Source: Pleurodeles waltl
Lineage: Eukaryota; Chordata; Amphibia; Caudata; Salamandridae
Length of the DNA stretch: 64,000 nucleotides
Reading direction: 5' to 3'
NCBI RefSeq assembly: GCF_031143425.1
Contig: NC_090446.1
Location: 1,028,103,066-1,028,167,065 of the forward strand
Shown here: positions 58,348-64,000 of the stretch, in pieces
Position numbering within the stretch: position 1 is the first letter of the stretch
How the letters are laid out: every line of letters begins with the position of its first letter
Position numbers and translations under genes: made by a program
Notes under the pieces: model-generated
What the model saw: the letters and a program-made list of their open reading frames with translations, nothing else
What the model was told of the DNA's origin: nothing
Databases searched by the model: none

Positions 58348-61121
58348 TGTAGGAAAGTAGCCTCTTTTTGGCATGGTTACCCCCACTTTTTGCCTGCTGT
58401 CAGTGTGTTCGGACTGTGTTCACTGGGATCCTGCTAACCAGGACCCCAGTGACTGTGCTGTCTCCCTCTAAATTTGGTTGTTACGGATTACACACCACAC
58501 AATTGGCATACTGATGCCCCCATGTAAATCCCTAGTATACGGTACCTAGGTAGACAGGGCACCAGGGAACCCCCATGAGCTGAAGCATGTATTATGCCAC
58601 CCATGGGAGCCCATGCAAAAATGTGTCTGCAGGCCTGCCATTACAGCCTGCGTGAAAAGGTGCATGCACCCTTTCACTACAGGTCACTGTAAGTCACCCC
58701 TATGGCAGGCACTGCAAGCAGATAGGGCAGGGAGCAAGTACCTGTGTGTGAGGGCACCCCTGCATGAGCAGAGGTGCCCCCACAAACTCAAGCTCCATTT
58801 TCCTGGACTTCGTGAGTGCGGGGAAGCCATTTTACCCGTGTACTGAACACAGATCACTACCTATGTCCAGCTACATAATGTTAACTCCAAACCTGGGCAT
58901 GTTTGGTATCAAACAAGTCGGAATCATACCTCAAAACTTGCCAGGATTGGTTTATGATTGCATGCACTCTGGGAGCTCTTTAGAGGACCCCTAGCTTTGC
59001 TCCTACAAGTTTGCAGGGTTTTTTCTGGGGCAGCTCGCGCTGCTCTCATCCTACAGACAGGTTTCCGCCCTCCGCTGGAAGGCAGAACAAAGGATTTCCT
59101 TTGGGAGACAGAGGCAATACCCTCTCCCTTTGGAAGTAGGTGTTATATGGCTTAGGAGGGGTAGTCTCCCCGAGCCACTGGTATGCTTTGAAGGGCACAT
59201 TTAGTGCCCTCCTTCCATAAACTGGTTTGCACCAGTCCAAGGATCCCCGATCCCTACTCTGGCACGAAACGGGACAAAGAAAAGGGGAGTTACCACTCCC
59301 CTGTCCCTCACCACCTCAGGGGTGGTGCCCAGAGCTCCTCCAGGTGAAGACTTGATTCTGCCATCTCGAATCCAAGGTAGGCAGAGGCCTCTGGGAGCAT
59401 CTGAGTGGCCAGGTCAGATAGGTGATGTCACAGCTCCCTCCAGATATGTGGTCACCCTGCTAGGTGACCAATCCCCCTTCCTGGGCTATTTAGGGTCTCC
59501 CTCTTGGGGGGTGGGACCTCAGATTCGACATCCAGGAACTGACATTCTGCAACTACAGCAACAACTCCGCACTGCACCACTGTTTCACTGACTCCTTCCA
59601 GCAACTGCAACACTTCCCCTGCTGTGCATCCTCTGAGGGCAGCGAGTCTGCACAAGTAAGAAGGAAGGAATCTCCCTTGGAGTGAAGGAGTCACTCCCTT
59701 GCATTCGCTGACACCAACTGGAACAACGAATGGCTACGTGGATCCTCTCCCCTCCGCAACCACGTGGATCCTGCATCACAGGTGGTGGTCTGAAGTGGTC
59801 CTTTTTACCAGCTGTCCAACCTCGGAGACAGTAAGCCCTTGCCTCTCTCCTTGCAGGACAGTACCCCTGTGCACCACGACTCTTGCAACTACCAAGGCTT
59901 GTTTGCTCCTCCTCCAGGGATCTTCAGGCTCCGTATAGCCCCAGCCTCCAGCACTCCTGCTTGCAAAGCACAGTCTCCTGCTTGCAAAGCACAGTCTCCT
60001 GCTTGCAAAGCACAGTCTCCTGCTTGCAAAGCACAGTCTCCTGCTTGCTGTTCCAGTGATGTGGGACTCCTCTTCAGGTGTGCTGAGCGGGCCTCACTGC
60101 AACTCCTGTAGCTACTGCCATTGGGTTGCCTGTGGGGGCTGTCTCCTCTTCTTGTGACTCTCCCAGCTGCTGAGACACACTCTGGACTCCCCTCCTTAAG
60201 TCTAGTCCCCTGAACCTTGTTGGTTATCGTTAACCTTGCAAACCTTCTCCATCTCTTGCAGTTGCCATGGCTTGTTGGTGGTTTTCCAGCCCCACTGACT
60301 GCATTTCGAACGCCAACGTTGGACATCACTTGCATCACTTCTGGGACTTCTTTTAATCTCCTGTGCTGCTGTCCTCCTTCGTCCACAGTCAACCTGCTCC
60401 TGCATCCACAGAAGTGTTGGTAGAGGTTCCTACCACAACCAGACACCCCATTACGAACTGGACTTTGCCCCTTCCTTTGCAGTGCCTCTTCTGTAAGGAT
60501 CCACCTGTAGGTTCTTCCAGTCTTGGTTAGGTCTTGCATAATTCATTTCAAAGTCCTCCTGTTAGATTTGGGGAAAACCAGGTACTTAACTCTGCTTTTC
60601 TGGTTGCTGGGGATCACTCTGGTACTCACCTCTTGGGGTTCCTAGTTCCTCCAGCTCCCTTCTACTGAGTCCACTTCCTTGGAAAGGAGGCTGCCTTTCA
60701 CATTCCACTTTTTTAGTATATAGTTTGACCCTCCCCTAGGGCCCTCACTGTTAACCTACACTATTGACAATGCTCATTGCTTTCTATGTTCTTTATTGAT
60801 TGATAATGTGTACATAATAGGGTGTTTACTTACTTCCATTTGGGGGACTGCCTATTCAGAATTTGATATACTATAATAAAGTACATTTATTTGTGTAACA
60901 CTGTGTGATTCTTTCATGTGTGATAGTGCTGTGTGACTATAGTGGTATTGCATAAACTTTGCATGTCCCCTAGATAAGTCTTGGCTGCTCATCAACAGCT
61001 ACCTCCAGAGAACCCTGGCTTCCTAGACACTGCCTACACTTCACTAATAGGGGCTTCCCTGGGCCTGGCATAAGGTGATAACACCATAGGTGCTCACCAC
61101 ATACCAGGCCAGCTTCCTACA
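58348..61121 (+). mobile_element. LTR-like element (TGTAGGAA family), plus orientation
   Basis: A 2.77 kb repeat starting TGTAGGAAAGTAGCC and ending CAGCTTCCTACA, i.e. TG...CA ends with an 8-bp inverted repeat. A polyadenylation signal AATAAA at 60,875-60,880, about 245 bp before the right end, gives the + orientation. The copy at 49,790-51,694 is a shorter relative. No protein is encoded. It may be a solo LTR or a non-autonomous LTR element; no matching target duplication was found. Confidence 0.6.
59955..60048. repeat. 21-bp minisatellite, four and a half copies
   Basis: Unit TCCTGCTTGCAAAGCACAGTC, repeated without visible change inside the LTR-like element. The shorter copy at 49,790-51,694 lacks it. 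One frame would give a repeating Ser-Pro-Ala-Cys-Lys-Ala-Gln, but there is no sign it is coding. Confidence 0.95.
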
Positions 61122-61335
61122 GCAGAGAGGTCCAAGGACTTGGGCATCTCCATGAGGGAAGTCACGACACCCAGCCCCTTTGCAAAAAGCCAGATGTTCT
61201 TTGCCAGACATGGTGTCTGAGGAGCACCATCGATGAACCACTCTGCCACGAGTCGGTCATGACCAAGCCCCCGCGTATAGTGAACTTAGCTGCTTCTCTC
61301 CCATCTGTAACTGCTTGGAAGACAATGGCTTGGTG
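61122..61335 (-). pseudogene. DIRS gag scrap between two LTR-like elements
   Basis: Aligns with DIRS-D gag near 30,930-31,140: AAAAGCCAGATGTTCTTTGC here against AAAAGCCAGATGTCCTCAGC there. The match continues through CACTCTGCC and GTGAACTTAGCTGC-type blocks. It is the only unique sequence between the repeats ending at 61,121 and starting at 61,336. Confidence 0.6.
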
Positions 61336-64000
61336 TAGGAAGTTGGCTCTGTATGTGCTATTTCAAAGTAAGGAATAGCATGCACAGAGTCCAGGGGTTC
61401 CCCTTAGAGGTAAAATAGTGGTAAAAATAGATAATACTAATGCTCTATTTTGTGGTAGTGTGGTCGAGCAGTAGGCTTATCCAAGGAGTAGTGTTAAGCA
61501 TTTGTTGTACATACACATAGACAATAAATGAGGTACACACACTCAGAGACAAATCCAGCCAATAGGTTTTTATATAGAAAAATATCTTTTCTTAGTTTAT
61601 TTTAAGAACCACAGGTTCAAATTCTACATGTAATATCTCATTCGAAAGGTATTGCAGGTAAGTACTTTAGGAACTTCAAATCATCAAAATTGCATGTATA
61701 CTTTTCAAGTTATTCACAAATAGCTGTTTTAAAAGTGGACACTTAGTGCAATTTTCACAGTTCCTAGGGGAGGTAAGTATTTGTTAGGTTAACCAGGTAA
61801 GTAAGACACTTACAGGGTTCAGTTCTTGGTCCAAGGTAGCCCACCGTTGGGGGTTCAGGGCAACCCCAAAGTCACCACACCAGCAGCTCAGGGCCGGTCA
61901 GGTGCAGAGTTCAAAGTGGTGCCCAAAACACATAGGCTAGAATGGAGAGAAGGGGGTGCCCCGGTTCCGGTCTGCTTGCAGGTAAGTACCCGCGTCTTCG
62001 GAGGGCAGACCAGGGGGGTTTTGTAGGGCACCGGGGGGGACACAAGCCCACACAGAAATTTCACCCTCAGCGGCGCGGGGGCGGCCGGGTGCAGTGTAGA
62101 AACAAGCGTCGGGTTCGCAATGTTAGTCTATGAGAGATCTCGGGATCTCTTCAGCGCTGCAGGCAGGCAAGGGGGGGATTCCTCGGGGAAACCTCCACTG
62201 GGCAAGGGAGAGGGACTCCTGGGGGTCACTTCTCCAGTGAAAGTCCGGTCCTTCAGGTCCTGGGGGCTGCGGGTGCAGGGTCTCTCCCAGGTGTCGGGAC
62301 TTTAGGTTCAAAGGAGTCGCGGTCAGGGGAAGTCTCGGGATTCCCTCTGCAGGCGGCGCTGTGGGGGCTCAGGGGGGACAGGTTTTGGTACTCACAGTAT
62401 CAGAGTAGTCCTGGGGTCCCTCCTGAGGTGTTGGATCGCCACCAGTCGAGTCGGGGTCGCCGGGTGCAGTGTTGCAAGTCTCACGCTTCTTGCGGGGAGC
62501 TTGCAGGGTTCTTTCAAGGCTGCTGGAAACAAAGTTGCAGCCTTTCTTGGAGCAGGTCCGCTGTCCTCGGGAGTTTCTTGTCTTTTCGAAGCAGGGGCAG
62601 TCCTCAGAGGATGTCGAGGTCGCTGGTCCCTTTGGAAGGCGTCGCTGGAGCAGGATCTTTGGAAGGCAGGAGACAGGCCGGTGAGTTTCTGGAGCCAAGG
62701 CAGTTGTCGTCTTCTGGTCTTCCTCTGCAGGGGTTTTCAGCTAGGCAGTCCTTCTTCTTGTAGTTGCAGGAATCTAATTTTCTAGGGTTCAGGGTAGCCC
62801 TTAAATACTAAATTTAAGGGCGTGTTTAGGTCTGGGGGGTTAGTAGCCAATGGCTACTAGCCCTGAGGGTGGGTACACCCTCTTTGTGCCTCCTCCCAAG
62901 GGGAGGGGGTCACAATCCTAACCCTATTGGGGGAATCCTCCATCTGCAAGATGGAGGATTTCTAAAAGTTAGAGTCACCTCAGCTCAGGACACCTTAGGG
63001 GCTGTCCTGACTGGCCAGTGACTCCTCCTTGTTTTTCTCATTATTTTCTCCGGCCTTGCCGCCAAAAGTGGGGCCTGGCCGGAGGGGGCGGGCAACTCCA
63101 CTAGCTGGAGTGTCCTGCTGGGTTGGCACAAAGGAGGTGAGCCTTTGAGGCTCACCGCCAGGTGTGACAATTCCTGCCTGGGGGAGGTGTTAGCATCTCC
63201 ACCCAGTGCAGGCTTTGTTACTGGCCTCAGAGTGACAAAGGCACTCTCCCCATGGGGCCAGCAACATGTCTCGGTTTGTGGCAGGCTGCTAAAACTAGTC
63301 AGCCTACACAGATAGTCGGTTAAGTTTCAGGGGGCACCTCTAAGGTGCCCTCTGTGGTGTATTTTACAATAAAATGTACACTGGCATCAGTGTGCATTTA
63401 TTGTGCTGAGAAGTTTGATACCAAACTTCCCAGTTTTCAGGGTAGCCATTATGGTGCTGTGGAGTTCGTGTTTGACAGACTCCCAGACCATATACTCTTA
63501 TGGCTACCCTGCACTTACAATGTCTAAGGTTTTGTTTAGACACTGTAGGGGTACCATGCTCATGCACTGGTACCCTCACCTATGGTATAGTGCACCCTGC
63601 CTTAGGGCTGTAAGGCCTGCTAGAGGGGTGTCTTACCTATACTGCATAGGCAGTGAGAGGCTGGCATGGCACCCTGAGGGGAGTGCCATGTCGACTTACT
63701 CGTTTTGTCCTCACTAGCACACACAAGCTTTACCAGCAGTGTGTCTGTGCTGAGTGAGAGGTCTCCAGGGTGGCATAAGACATGCTGCAGCCCTTAGAGA
63801 CCTTCCTTGGCATCAGGGCCCTTGGTACTAGAAGTACCAGTTACAAGGGACTTATCTGGATGCCAGGGTCTGCCAATTGTGGATACAAAAGTACAGGTTA
63901 GGGAAAGAACACTGGTGCTGGGGCCTGGTTAGCAGGCCTCAGCACACTTTCAATTGTAAACATAGCATCAGCAAAGGCAAAAAGTCAGGGGGCAACCATG
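61336..64000 (-). mobile_element. Second LTR-like element family, minus orientation, runs off the window
   Basis: Starts TGTAGGAAGTTGGCTC, sharing the TGTAGGAA terminus of its neighbour but little internal sequence. A TTTATT at 61,596-61,601 gives a minus-strand polyadenylation signal about 260 bp from this end, the same spacing as in the neighbour. The last 250 bp (CAGCACACTTTCAATTGTAA and CAGGGGGCAACCATG) look like the opposite terminal region, so the element ends just past the window. No protein is encoded. Confidence 0.5.

Noticed and set aside
59839..60539. Frames with Cys/Pro repeats as a small secreted protein gene
   Set aside because: They come from the 21-bp minisatellite inside a non-coding LTR-like element and lack start context, signal peptide or splice sites.
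1..64000. CRISPR array, tRNA, rRNA, operon or bacterial promoters
   Set aside because: Nothing of the kind is visible; the window is vertebrate nuclear DNA with spliced exon structure and retrotransposons.

Overview
This window reads as vertebrate nuclear DNA, most likely from a salamander or another large-genome amphibian. The evidence is one clean PRKAR1A exon with splice sites, isolated among tens of kilobases of AT-rich intron-like DNA, and a dense, nested load of DIRS, L1, hAT, CR1/L2-like and LTR-type transposons. No bacterial gene organisation is present. The species is inferred from the repeat style, not proven.

Layout. (1) About 1-3.95 kb is the 3' end of a decayed endogenous retrovirus on the + strand: a broken Env (surface and transmembrane parts), a small unassigned ORF, a polypurine tract and a ~1 kb 3' LTR. 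(2) About 5-21.1 kb is a stack of transposons. An old + strand L1 (called L1-A) can be followed as ORF1, endonuclease and reverse-transcriptase pieces. It is interrupted by an antisense L1 (L1-F, ~6.4-9.6 kb) and by a hAT element (13,582-20,656, target duplication CTCTAAAG). The hAT itself contains a full-length but broken L1 (L1-C, 14,115-20,311, 15 bp target duplication). (3) About 21.1-32.5 kb is an old, decayed DIRS retrotransposon (DIRS-D, minus strand). Its RT/RNase H gene was split by a young DIRS (DIRS-E, 23,551-29,802). DIRS-E keeps intact gag, RT/RNase H and tyrosine-recombinase frames, near-identical inverted terminal repeats and an internal complementary region matching both ends. 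(4) 32.5-43.6 kb is intron-like DNA with an unclassified repeat, an antisense CR1/L2-like element and a DIRS recombinase scrap. (5) 43,650-43,771 is the PRKAR1A exon on the minus strand, so the surrounding DNA is probably a PRKAR1A intron. (6) About 47.6-53 kb holds minus-strand remains of a large multicopy ORF family that I recognise but cannot classify, split by an LTR-like insertion. (7) 58.3-64 kb holds two LTR-like elements in opposite orientation around a DIRS gag scrap.

The most informative element is DIRS-E. Its gene order is gag, RT-RH, YR on the minus strand. A CCC-TGA gag stop is placed so that a +1 slip enters the RT frame. The YR start codon overlaps the RT-RH stop, and the YR frame stays open for about 600 further codons across RT-RH. 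The nesting gives a relative age order: L1-A is oldest, then hAT, L1-F and DIRS-D, then L1-C inside the hAT and DIRS-E inside DIRS-D. All coordinates of decayed elements are approximate and come from reading by eye.
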